Assembly: GCA_002690925.1 (NCBI GenBank)
Contig: NZGD01000226.1
Span: 1 to 39,307, forward strand
Direction: 5' to 3'
DNA: 39,307 nucleotides
Source: Rhodopirellula sp.
GTDB lineage: Bacteria > Planctomycetota > Planctomycetia > Pirellulales > Pirellulaceae
Within the stretch, counting starts at the first letter, position 1. Each line of letters starts with the position of its first letter. The position numbers and the translations under genes are program-made. A model generated the notes under the pieces. The model was not told where the DNA came from. It did not search any database and saw only the letters and a program-made list of their open reading frames with translations. Positions 23,415-31,528 of the stretch are shown here, piece after piece.

Positions 23415-24430
23415 TACTTTGCCCCCGCAGTTGGAATGCGTTGAGCCTTCGGCTTAACTGAGTCTTTCGTTTCCGCAGGTTTGCTATCTTGGGAATGGGG
23501 TTCCGGAGCTGCGTTAGCAGGCTCTTCACTTCCAAACTGCCGCAGTGCTTCTGCCCGCACTGATAATTCAACTTCCCACCCTTCGAGTCGAATCCTTGTG
23601 TCCAGGTAGTTCAGTAATCGAATGATCACGCTCACGCTCGCGACCAGCCACAATGCTAAAGGAAAGAAAACGAGCAGGACTGTCAGGTTCATGAAATTCC
23701 AGAATCCCAACGTGATACCACGGAACGAAATGAGTGTATAGAAACAGCTAAAAGCTATGCCTGCCAAAATAAGGGAAACAGAGGCAAAACGACCAGTGAG
23801 TTCACCACTCATTGGACGGTGCAGTGATTTCGAGCGTTTGCTCATTGTGATTACGGATTCCGAAGAAGCCCGTAACGGGCATTGCTCCAATAACAGAATC
23901 TCCGGTGCAAATGGACGATTTGCCCGCACCACGACGGCCCAGCCCAGAATGATCAGCGGGATGCAAATGTCCCAGAAACCTGAGACAGGCTGACCCCAGC
24001 GAAAGGCCAGCAAGATCATGGTTGGCACTGCCAGACGCTGTATTCCCAGAACCCAGAACCATCGCTTGAATTGTCGTCGGACCTCTGATCGAACGAACTT
24101 CCATGTGGGCCGTTTTTCAAAGACCGCTTGCCCTAGGTAGAGGGTTGTGAACACGCCTGCAGCAGGCGTTTGCAAAGTGACTAGTAGCGTCATCCAGATC
24201 AGGTATCGTGAGACTTCACCAAATGCCGCCTCATCGTCTAGTCCGTACGACGACTCTTCCCATGGAATCCAACCGAGCAAGATCATGTTGGTAATCACCC
24301 AGCCAATTGCCCCTGCACCAAATCCAACCAGCAAAGCTTCCGGATAGCGTCGAATCATGATCAGCGACAGGTCACCAATTTCGGTGAATTTGCGCAGTCG
24401 GATCACCACATGGGTTTGGTCAAGCTGCAT
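23414..24430 (-). CDS. Multi-pass membrane protein of the MoxR cluster, unknown function
   Basis: The protein of about 338 residues starts MQLDQTHVVIRLRKFTEIGD, with about six hydrophobic segments (YPEALLVGFGAGAIGWVITN, MTLLVTLQTPAAGVFTTLYL, VLLVFFPLALWLVASVSVII and others). A polar C-terminal tail contains GSEEPANAAPEP. I recognise no named family. The ATG at 24430 is preferred: it overlaps the SpoIIM-like gene by 11 bp, whereas the longer start at 24490 would overlap by 71 bp and add residues that are a shadow of the neighbour. Stop and next start overlap by one base. Its fixed position between a SpoIIM-like and a DUF4129 gene suggests it is a structural membrane partner of this cluster. 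Confidence 0.8.
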   Translation of the reverse strand: MQLDQTHVVIRLRKFTEIGDLSLIMIRRYPEALLVGFGAGAIGWVITNMILLGWIPWEESSYGLDDEAAFGEVSRYLIWMTLLVTLQTPAAGVFTTLYLGQAVFEKRPTWKFVRSEVRRQFKRWFWVLGIQRLAVPTMILLAFRWGQPVSGFWDICIPLIILGWAVVVRANRPFAPEILLLEQCPLRASSESVITMSKRSKSLHRPMSGELTGRFASVSLILAGIAFSCFYTLISFRGITLGFWNFMNLTVLLVFFPLALWLVASVSVIIRLLNYLDTRIRLEGWEVELSVRAEALRQFGSEEPANAAPEPHSQDSKPAETKDSVKPKAQRIPTAGAK

Positions 24431-25457
24431 CCGGGTAATCTCCTGTCGGTAATTGAGATGCAAACTCGCCAGTTTCTCGGGGGAAACCAAGCACGACGAA
24501 GTAAAAACTGATTAGTCCGGAGGAGAGTACCGACCATACAGCTTTTAATACGTACGGTAGAGGACTAGGGGAAATGAACCCTTCCGTGAAGGCGGCCAGA
24601 GTAAAAAGTAGGGCTGATGCGGCCATGACTGGGACAGCCTTCATCGCGTTCAATCGAATCGAATCGATTCGCGCCAAGCCTGCGGTATAGAACAGGCCGA
24701 GACCGATTCTCAGCCCCGCCGCCGCAGCTAACGCGATGGCAGTGAGTTCGAAAGGTCCGTGTGCGGTGACGAACTCAAAAAAATTATCTCCACCAACGAC
24801 GTCTGGTCGAGCCATGTATCCAAACATGGTTCCCAAGGCGAGTGCATTGTAGGCAAGTGAGAATAGGCATGGGATCAGTAGAATCCCATAAGCAAAGCAA
24901 CGTAGGCCGATTCCGGTATTGTTCATGATGTAAAAACCGGACATCGTAACGTAATGATCAAGGGAAGCCGCAAGCGGTGTTTCATAAGCCTGTTCCAGTT
25001 GCGACAACTGTTCGGTCCCGACCATGCGATCAGCGAACCCCGGTATGATGGTGTCGTTACGACCAAGGTACATGGCTAAGGTAAACAAGCCAAAAAAAAC
25101 AATGGTGGCCACTCTTACGCAAGGGTCAGAAAAAATCTGCCGTGGAGCAGTCTCGAAAATGATCGTCGACCAGCTTCGAGGTTCAAACTTACCTGCCCTA
25201 TAGAGCTGGTTATGAGCTCTTGCTACCAAGCGATGCAGGTAGGTGACGGTGCCTGGTGGCAACTGATAGGTGTCTGCGAGCGCGAGGTCGGCGCAGGCAG
25301 CTCGGTAAAGGGTAGAGAATCGTGCAATGCCCTCTGCACCACGGTGATGCTTGAAACCTGATTTGTCAGTTCGCCCCCGAATTTCCATTGAGTCGCACAG
25401 CCGTTCGAGTTCAGACCATTGCACGCGTCGCTTTTCCAGCAGTTTTGCTACGTTCAT
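24420..25457 (-). CDS. SpoIIM-like (stage II sporulation protein M) membrane protein
   Basis: The 345-residue protein has a cytoplasmic helical N-terminal part (KRRVQWSELERLCDSM, FSTLYRAACADLALA, YLHRLVARAHNQLYR) characteristic of the SpoIIM/DUF95 family. About five membrane segments follow, including the conserved FFEFVTAHGPFELTAIALAAAAGLRIG region. In sporulating Firmicutes SpoIIM helps peptidoglycan remodelling during engulfment; planctomycetes do not form such spores. Here it is a standard companion of RDD and MoxR genes, with unknown activity. It overlaps the RDD gene by 4 bp (ATGA). Family call firm; biological role inferred only. Confidence 0.9.
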   Translation of the reverse strand: MNVAKLLEKRRVQWSELERLCDSMEIRGRTDKSGFKHHRGAEGIARFSTLYRAACADLALADTYQLPPGTVTYLHRLVARAHNQLYRAGKFEPRSWSTIIFETAPRQIFSDPCVRVATIVFFGLFTLAMYLGRNDTIIPGFADRMVGTEQLSQLEQAYETPLAASLDHYVTMSGFYIMNNTGIGLRCFAYGILLIPCLFSLAYNALALGTMFGYMARPDVVGGDNFFEFVTAHGPFELTAIALAAAAGLRIGLGLFYTAGLARIDSIRLNAMKAVPVMAASALLFTLAAFTEGFISPSPLPYVLKAVWSVLSSGLISFYFVVLGFPRETGEFASQLPTGDYPDAA

Positions 25458-26548
25458 CTTTGCTCCTCTGAGCGAGGCAAGTCCTGCTTTGTATGGGAGG
25501 TGCGTTGGCTCCGCGGTCGGCTGCCGCCCGGCTGAGGGTGAGGCAATGACTTTCCTAGTAGGTCGGTGTTCGGAACATTGGCTCCAGAACTCGGTGTTCG
25601 CTCGGGATCGACCTTGGGATGGTTTGCTGCGGGTGAAATTGGATTAGCTATGTCTCCCCGAAGGCCTTGCGGCTTGTTCTGATCACGGCGAAGCGGGCTG
25701 AAGCCAGCGAGCGGTCCGAGGTCGGCAATCTCATCTGACGAATCTGAAAGATAAACCCGATAGTAAAGTGCATACATCAAAAGATCAGGGTCGATGTCAG
25801 CCCGAAACTCGAATCGGTCGATCAACGGGATTGCAAGATGGCGAGCGATCTCGCGACGGCGTGCAGGTGTTAGATAATGTCTTCGCTCGGCGTAAATCGC
25901 CAGTGCCTTGGCCATGCTGCGGCTAACACGGTAATCACCGGGGAAAAATGAGGCTAACGCTGAAACGCGCGGGTCATCAACCTTTACAACAGGTAATCGC
26001 CAACCGCGTTCGTCAACGATGACCATGGTACCCGCTGCGAGATCGCCGAGACGCTGCATCCGGCGAGTAGAGATCATGGCCAGCAAGCCAATCATCCCTG
26101 TCGGAAAAAAAATCGGAGGTGTATCGGTCACAAATGAACTCAGCGCGACCAGGGGTAACATGTCTGCAATACGCAGTAAGTTTCTCAGTAGGGCTCTCTT
26201 GCCGCTGATGGGGCGGCCGTCAGTGTCAATGACTCGAATCCCACATGCCCACTTGCCAAGGGTCCGCCCGTTGAAATATGTCTCAAGAACGGTGCCGTAA
26301 AACCAGCTGATCAAAAAGTAAAGAATGAATCCCGCGGCTAGCACGAATGAACCAAAACCCGAAAAACTAGCCAATAGTCCTGCCAATCCAAGGCAAACCA
26401 ACACCAAGATGATGACACCCCACCGAACACCGAGGTCAATCAGATAAGCCGGAAGACGTCGGAAAGGACCCGCCAACTGGTAGTCGAACGCGATATTTTC
26501 AGGCGTTACCACCGCGATCGTGGTATCAAGTGCGGCAGTTGAGGCCAT
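25454..26548 (-). CDS. RDD family membrane protein
   Basis: The 364-residue protein opens the MoxR operon. It shows the RDD signature in order: RRLPAYLIDLGVRWG (Arg and Asp-containing first helix), a hydrophobic pair near 40-85, FNGRTLGKWACGIRVIDTDG and a second Arg-rich segment RALLRNLLRIADMLP before another membrane pair. The family is a small membrane domain of uncertain, possibly transport, role. A cytoplasmic region of about 150 residues and a Pro/Ser/Arg-rich disordered tail (SGANVPNTDLLGKSLPHPQP) follow the domain. A 7-bp dyad at 26619-26637 lies about 70 bp upstream and is a candidate operator. The start ATG at 26548 is the only one that gives the complete domain. Confidence 0.88.
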   Translation of the reverse strand: MASTAALDTTIAVVTPENIAFDYQLAGPFRRLPAYLIDLGVRWGVIILVLVCLGLAGLLASFSGFGSFVLAAGFILYFLISWFYGTVLETYFNGRTLGKWACGIRVIDTDGRPISGKRALLRNLLRIADMLPLVALSSFVTDTPPIFFPTGMIGLLAMISTRRMQRLGDLAAGTMVIVDERGWRLPVVKVDDPRVSALASFFPGDYRVSRSMAKALAIYAERRHYLTPARRREIARHLAIPLIDRFEFRADIDPDLLMYALYYRVYLSDSSDEIADLGPLAGFSPLRRDQNKPQGLRGDIANPISPAANHPKVDPERTPSSGANVPNTDLLGKSLPHPQPGGSRPRSQRTSHTKQDLPRSEEQR

Positions 26549-26618
26549 ACGGCAGAGGTGAATTCAGAGGCTACGTGAATAGATCCTTACCTCGGCATTA
26601 TCGTCTGCAACTGCTCCT

Positions 26619-26637
26619 ATTTGCAACGGATGCAAAT
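26619..26637. promoter_or_regulatory. Dyad symmetry, candidate operator
   Basis: Perfect 7-bp arms ATTTGCA and TGCAAAT are separated by ACGGA. It lies about 70 bp upstream of the RDD operon start, where a repressor or activator could sit, and 325 bp from the Nramp start. A resemblance to metal-regulator boxes rich in TGCAAA is superficial; the binding protein is unknown. Confidence 0.4.
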
Positions 26638-26951
26638 GACTACCGGGTGGATACTCGAAAAAAGAAACTCTTTGAACAGTGCCCGGGGACACGCTGAGGG
26701 GCTAGAAACGCTCATAAGCAACGTTCGTGGATTGTCTCAACCGTTACGGTTGTACGCGTTTTCCGCTGCTGAGGCGATGATTGGCCATAGATTCCAGTTT
26801 TAGTTGACCGCGCGGGTTTTTGTATTTGCGTCGCGTTCCAGCCAGGTTGCCCCAACCCATGGCTTCCATGGCGTAAACTTCCCGCTTTGATTCATGTCAC
26901 TCCAAGAAATATAGCGTAGGCCCGTGCCTAACTTTTCCCCCGACAAGTCCC

Positions 26952-26956
26952 GAGGA
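26952..26956 (+). promoter_or_regulatory. Ribosome binding site deciding the Nramp start
   Basis: GAGGA sits 6 nt before the ATG at 26963, supporting this start over an in-frame GTG at 26924. Confidence 0.55.
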
Positions 26957-26962
26957 AATATC

Positions 26963-28435
26963 ATGGAAACTCTGTCCAGCGAGCAGGGACACCAGGGGTC
27001 ACCCAGTCGTACTTCGCCTCGTGATCCGTATAGTCGCAATAAGGCTGGGATACGCGAACCTCCCACCAATATTTGGGGAAGTCTGCGGTATCTCGGTCCC
27101 GGTTTTATCCTCTCTGCCTCAATCGTCGGATCCGGCGAATTGATTGCCACAACCATTGTGGGTGCCGAGGCCGGGTTCATGCTGATGTGGTTCATCATCT
27201 TCAGCTGCCTTGTGAAAGTCACCGTACAAATTGAATTCGGTAAACACGCGATTTGCTCGGGTGAATCCACGATGGCTTCACTCAACAGTCTGCCTGGGCC
27301 TCGGATCGGTAGGGCAAATTGGTCCATATGGCTTTGGCTGTTACTGATGGTCGGCAAAATGTTTCAGGTGGGTGGAATCGTTGGCGGTGTCGTGTTAGCG
27401 CTCACCGAGTTCTTCCCTGAATTGAACCCGGACGATAATTTTCGCATGTTCAGTTTGGTTACCTACCTCGTCGCAGGTTCTGTCTCCCTCTTGGTCTTTC
27501 GCGGTTACTACCAACTGATTGAGAAAGCGTCCTTGATCATGATTGGCTTATTTACGTTATTTACGATTGCTTCTTTGTGCGCGTTGCAGACAACTGGTTT
27601 TGCAATCTCGATGAATGAGTTTGCCTCGGGGCTGATTCCCCGGCTTCCTCCAGAAGCAATTGTTTTGATTGCCATTGGTGCATTCGGGATCACGGGGGTC
27701 GGAGGTGATGAGATCATGGCGTACAACTATTGGCTGCTCGAAAAAGGATATGCCTCGTATGCCGGGCCACGAAATGATTCGGAAGAATGGGAGAAAAGAG
27801 CAAAGGGATGGATACGTATCATGTACCTTGATGCGATCCTGGCAATGGTTGCTTATACGCTGATGACAGTGATGTTTTATCTTCTTGGTGCAGCCATTTT
27901 GCATCGTCAGGACATGGTGCCCGAAAGTACGGAATTGATCAGCACTTTGGGGACCATGTACACAGAGTCTCTTGGGCCCTGGGCGCGGTCGCTGTTCGTT
28001 GTTGGTGCTTTCGTTGTGCTCTATTCGACTTTGTTCGCAGCGCTTGCTGCGTGGACGCGAATGTTCGCAGACGCGTTTGCGCGAATCGGCGTCTTCGATT
28101 TCGGGGATGAAAAGATGCGACGCTTTTACATTGCTGTCTGCGCATGGATCATTCCGGCGGTTTGGGCAAGCCTATTCCTGTTCTTTGAGAAACCTGCTTT
28201 GATGGTCGTCTTGGGAGGGCTGCCAACCGTGGTCATTCTCGTCATTGTGGTTTTCGCTGCATTGTATTTCCGCTATCGTCGTGTTACGTCTCGGATGGTG
28301 CCCACCCGCACTTATGACATTGCTTTATGGACGAGTTCGATCGCAATTACGCTGGTTGCGGGTTATCTTGGCTACGAGTTGGTCCATGGCTTACTGGAAT
28401 GGGTTACCCCAACTGCTCAGGGAGAGCCCCTGTAA
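26963..28435 (+). CDS. Nramp-superfamily transporter, divergent substrate site
   Basis: The 490-residue protein has about eleven hydrophobic segments with the Nramp fold order: YLGPGFILSASIVGSGELIATTIVGAEAG (first helix; split GPGFILSASIVGSGEL), a central IAIGAFGITGVGGDEIMAYNYW helix and several C-terminal helices. Classical Nramp proteins move Mn or Fe through DPGN in helix 1 and MPH in helix 6. Here helix 1 has SGEL at 57-60 and helix 6 GGDEIMAYNYW at 246-256, so both metal ligand motifs are absent. This is expected of Nramp-related outgroups with other substrates. The start at 26963 is set by GAGGA. Substrate cannot be called; annotation as Mn/Fe transporter would be wrong. Confidence 0.85.
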   Translation: METLSSEQGHQGSPSRTSPRDPYSRNKAGIREPPTNIWGSLRYLGPGFILSASIVGSGELIATTIVGAEAGFMLMWFIIFSCLVKVTVQIEFGKHAICSGESTMASLNSLPGPRIGRANWSIWLWLLLMVGKMFQVGGIVGGVVLALTEFFPELNPDDNFRMFSLVTYLVAGSVSLLVFRGYYQLIEKASLIMIGLFTLFTIASLCALQTTGFAISMNEFASGLIPRLPPEAIVLIAIGAFGITGVGGDEIMAYNYWLLEKGYASYAGPRNDSEEWEKRAKGWIRIMYLDAILAMVAYTLMTVMFYLLGAAILHRQDMVPESTELISTLGTMYTESLGPWARSLFVVGAFVVLYSTLFAALAAWTRMFADAFARIGVFDFGDEKMRRFYIAVCAWIIPAVWASLFLFFEKPALMVVLGGLPTVVILVIVVFAALYFRYRRVTSRMVPTRTYDIALWTSSIAITLVAGYLGYELVHGLLEWVTPTAQGEPL

Positions 28436-28486
28436 GTCAGAGAGGCTGTAAGTCAGAGAGGCTGTAAGTCAGAGAGGCTGTAAGTC
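28431..28486. repeat. 16-bp tandem repeat, 3.5 copies
   Basis: The unit TGTAAGTCAGAGAGGC occurs at 28431-28446, 28447-28462 and 28463-28478, followed by an 8-bp partial copy TGTAAGTC. The first copy contains the TAA stop codon of the Nramp gene, so every copy carries an in-phase-like TAA. The copies are identical, indicating a recent slippage expansion. Confidence 0.92.
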
Positions 28487-28566
28487 CGTGAGACCACGCT
28501 TTTGTCTTCGAGCTCATGTCGGTTTTTATCTTTTAACGGTCCACGGATTCAATCACTGCCTGCTTC

Positions 28567-29568
28567 ATGTCCAATCAACCACAGAAAACTCGTTTTGGCG
28601 TGATCGGCACGGGACGCATTACGCGTCGACTGGTGGCTGATCTGCAGTCAACTGATAACGTGACCGTCACTGCGATTGCTAGCCGTACGAGTGATCGGGC
28701 CAGTTGGTACGCCAGTCAGTACGGAATTGCGACTGCAGTCGAGGGCTACGAGGCTTTGTTGCAGAGAGATGATGTAGACGCCGTTTACATTTCTTTGCCT
28801 CCTTCGATGCACGCGGAGTGGGCAATCGCCGCTGCAGAGAATGGCTTACATGTTCTTTGCGAAAAGCCCTTGGCACTGTCTGCTGATCAAGCCGTTGCCG
28901 TGGATGTCGCTTGTCGAAACAGAGGTGTGCGGTGGTTAGATGCGACAGGGTGGTTGCACCACCCTAGAACAGACTCCTTTCGTGACTGGATTCGTAATGG
29001 TCGGTTGGGCGACATCGGTCATATCAGCGCGGCCGTTTCGTTTTATCAACCTTTTCAATCGGGTGATCATCGGCTGGATGCTTCGCTGGGTGGAGGCTGT
29101 GTTTTGGACCTCGGTTGGTACGCATGCGGTTTCGTTCGCTTTGCGAGTCTTGGCATGCCTCAGGAGGTTGCTGCTGATGTTGTTATCCGAGAGGGAGTCC
29201 CTCAGCGTTTGACTGCGATGCTCTGGTTGGCAGACGGGGTGACGGCAACGATTTCGTGCGGCTACGATACAGCGACGCGCAAGTGGTTCGAAGTTGCTGG
29301 AAGTGCCGCGTCACTCATTTGTGATGATTTCACTCGCCCCTGGGCCGAACGGCCTACGCGATGCTGGATCCATGATGCGTCGGGGCAAGTCGAAGGGCAT
29401 ACCTTTGAAGGTAGTCAAGAACGCGTGATGATTGCACGCTTGGTTGGCGAGCAGGCGTTAACCGAGTGGCAGCAGAATGCGATCGATACTCATTTGACAC
29501 TCGATGCCATTCAGCAGTCGGTGGATTCCGGTGGCGGGCGGGTCTCTGTCAGGCAGGCAGTCGGTTAA
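28567..29568 (+). CDS. Gfo/Idh/MocA family NAD(P)-dependent oxidoreductase
   Basis: The 333-residue enzyme has an N-terminal Rossmann fold (FGVIGTGRITRRLV, residues about 10-23) and the family's catalytic lysine motif LCEKPLALS near 97-105. A C-terminal dimerisation/substrate sheet holds YQPFQSGDHRLDASLGGG and LDLGWYACGFVRF. No signal peptide or Tat motif is present, so it is cytoplasmic. Members oxidise or reduce sugars, inositols and other hydroxy compounds. The G-G-G-C-x-L-D-L-G-x-Y segment matches the dehydrogenase subgroup, but the substrate is not readable. It is a single gene in the same direction as the neighbours with 131 bp separating it from the Nramp gene. Complete, normal length. 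Confidence 0.92.
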   Translation: MSNQPQKTRFGVIGTGRITRRLVADLQSTDNVTVTAIASRTSDRASWYASQYGIATAVEGYEALLQRDDVDAVYISLPPSMHAEWAIAAAENGLHVLCEKPLALSADQAVAVDVACRNRGVRWLDATGWLHHPRTDSFRDWIRNGRLGDIGHISAAVSFYQPFQSGDHRLDASLGGGCVLDLGWYACGFVRFASLGMPQEVAADVVIREGVPQRLTAMLWLADGVTATISCGYDTATRKWFEVAGSAASLICDDFTRPWAERPTRCWIHDASGQVEGHTFEGSQERVMIARLVGEQALTEWQQNAIDTHLTLDAIQQSVDSGGGRVSVRQAVG

Positions 29569-29789
29569 CCGAACCGTGTCCTGTCTCTCCGACTCCTAGT
29601 TTTTCCATGCAAGGGTATACGCGTTTCTGATCAAGGTTCTTAGCGTAGGATTTGGTTGCAAAAAAAAGTCTTCCTGCTGCTATTTCGACGGAATAGGGGT
29701 GTGATTGGTTTTTTTTAGACGGATAATGGAAGCATTGTCCTCTTCGGCAATTCTACTTTTGTCTGTACAGGTACTCGGAAACCTCAGTG

Positions 29790-31502
29790 ATGAGCAAGCT
29801 GCGCCATGTCACAACCGCTAGTCTCCGCTGGAGTTGGTTTGTGCTGATGGTGTTACTTGCTTTTGGGTACTTGGTAGCAGGATTGTCTGGAAATCGCCAG
29901 TCAAAGCTCTTTTCTGCTACTGATGCGAGCACTCAAGGCTCTTCCGTTTTGGCTCCTGTTCCGATGTCCGCCATCAATCGTATACGGGAATCGCTTCTTC
30001 CTGCAGTGCAAGAGATCAACGTTGAGCGTCAGCAAAGATTAGCTAGCCTTGGGTTGAATCACGCCGAGCCAGCCGATTGGCTGACGATTTGTCGTCGGTT
30101 GTCGCTTGCATTGGTTGGTAACGGCTTGTCGCTGGAGGAGATCAGGGCTCTTGAGCAGATCGAAGAATCCAAGCGTGAACGTGTTCACTTGGAAAATCTG
30201 TTACAGGACCAGCGTTTTCACCATTATTGGGCTGAACGCTGGAGTCGATTCCTTGTTGGGACAGATGGTGGGCAGTTCATCGTGTACCGTCGACGGCGGT
30301 TCCGTATTTGGTTGGCAGAAGTTTTTGCCGCAAACCAGCGTTACGATCACTTTGTCCGCGAGCTTTTAACTGCTGAGGGACTTTGGACTGACAAGCCTCA
30401 AGTCAATTTTTTGACAGCGACTTTCGATAGCAACAACGGAAGTGCAGATCCAATTCGGTTGGCGGCTCGTACCTCGCGAGTTTTTCTTGGTTTGCGGATC
30501 GATTGTCTTCAGTGTCACAACGACTTCTTGGGCAATGTGAATCTTGGTAGCGGATTTGATCTGCGAGAGGGAATGCAGCAGGATTTTCACCAACTGGCAG
30601 CATTCTTCACTTCTGCAAAGACGAATGGGTTGCAGGGCGTGCGTGATGGTGAAGTCGACTATGTCTACAAGTACCTGAATGACGATGAGGAAACCGATGT
30701 CAAAGCTGGGGTTCCTTTTTTGCCCGAATTGTTACCTGAAAAGGGTAAGCCACGTGCTCGCTTGGCAGCTTGGGTGACGCATCCCGAAAACACCCAGGCG
30801 GCCCGGGCGGCGGTCAGTCACGTTTGGGCTTTGATGTTCGGTCGCTCGATGGGAGAAGCTGTTGACAATCTGCCTCTCGATGAGCCGTGTCACCCGATGA
30901 TGGATTTGTTGGCTCGTGACTTTGTTGCTCATGGATACAATTTGCGAAGACTGATTCGCGTGATTGCTGCATCCGAAGCGTTTCGTGCAGGTAGCAGAGC
31001 TGAATTTGAAATCACTTCCGAGCATGAGCAGAACTTTGCCGTATTTCCTTTGGTTCGTCTTCGGCCTGAGCAGGTGGCCGGTGCCATCATTCAGGCGGCA
31101 AGGATTAAAACGACTGATCGTGAATCGTCACTGTTCCTGCAGTTGCAAACAATGGCGGGTACGAACGATTTTGTAACGCAGTATGGTGATATCGGTGAAG
31201 ATGAATTCAATAGTGACAGTATTACCATAACTCAGCGACTTCTGATGATGAATGGTGAACTGCTGCGTGAGTTGGTGGAATCCAATCCATTACTTAACGC
31301 ATCGGCGCACGTGGGAATGTTTGCGAAGGACAGCCCGCAGATAGTTGACTTGCTTTATCTGTCATCTCTCAATCGTCACCCGACAGCAGTCGAGAAAAAA
31401 CACTTCGTCTCGCGGATTGACTGCTCAGAAGACTCGGAGAAGGCGATCGAGGATCTCGCGTGGGTTCTGTTGAATAGCAGCGAACTTGTGTGGAATCATT
31501 AG
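29790..31502 (+). CDS. DUF1549/DUF1553 domain secreted protein (compact form)
   Basis: About 570 residues from the ATG at 29790 (a GTG lies one codon upstream). N-terminal membrane or signal segment at 13-31 (RWSWFVLMVLLAFGYLVAG). The DUF1549 part spans about 95-275: QRFHHYWAERWSRFLVG, NQRYDHFVRELLTAEG and LGLRIDCLQCHNDF with a CxxCH motif at 239-243. DUF1553 follows with LAAWVTHPENTQAARAAVSHVWALMFGR and DFVAHGYNLRRLIRVI (split). The CxxCH could hold heme c. Many relatives carry an extra planctomycete cytochrome domain ahead of DUF1549; it is absent here. It is followed 26 bp later by the DUF1501 gene, the standard pair in planctomycetes, seemingly one operon. Function unknown. Confidence 0.88.
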   Translation: MSKLRHVTTASLRWSWFVLMVLLAFGYLVAGLSGNRQSKLFSATDASTQGSSVLAPVPMSAINRIRESLLPAVQEINVERQQRLASLGLNHAEPADWLTICRRLSLALVGNGLSLEEIRALEQIEESKRERVHLENLLQDQRFHHYWAERWSRFLVGTDGGQFIVYRRRRFRIWLAEVFAANQRYDHFVRELLTAEGLWTDKPQVNFLTATFDSNNGSADPIRLAARTSRVFLGLRIDCLQCHNDFLGNVNLGSGFDLREGMQQDFHQLAAFFTSAKTNGLQGVRDGEVDYVYKYLNDDEETDVKAGVPFLPELLPEKGKPRARLAAWVTHPENTQAARAAVSHVWALMFGRSMGEAVDNLPLDEPCHPMMDLLARDFVAHGYNLRRLIRVIAASEAFRAGSRAEFEITSEHEQNFAVFPLVRLRPEQVAGAIIQAARIKTTDRESSLFLQLQTMAGTNDFVTQYGDIGEDEFNSDSITITQRLLMMNGELLRELVESNPLLNASAHVGMFAKDSPQIVDLLYLSSLNRHPTAVEKKHFVSRIDCSEDSEKAIEDLAWVLLNSSELVWNH

Positions 31503-31528
31503 TTTTCAGGAATGCTTAGGCTATCCCC

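Larger units (their letters stand above)
26549..26962. other. Divergent promoter region between RDD operon and Nramp gene
   Basis: These 414 bases hold the promoters of two divergent units. No gene is supported. Besides the dyad at 26619-26637 and the Shine-Dalgarno tract near 26952, I see no clear promoter hexamers. Confidence 0.5.
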
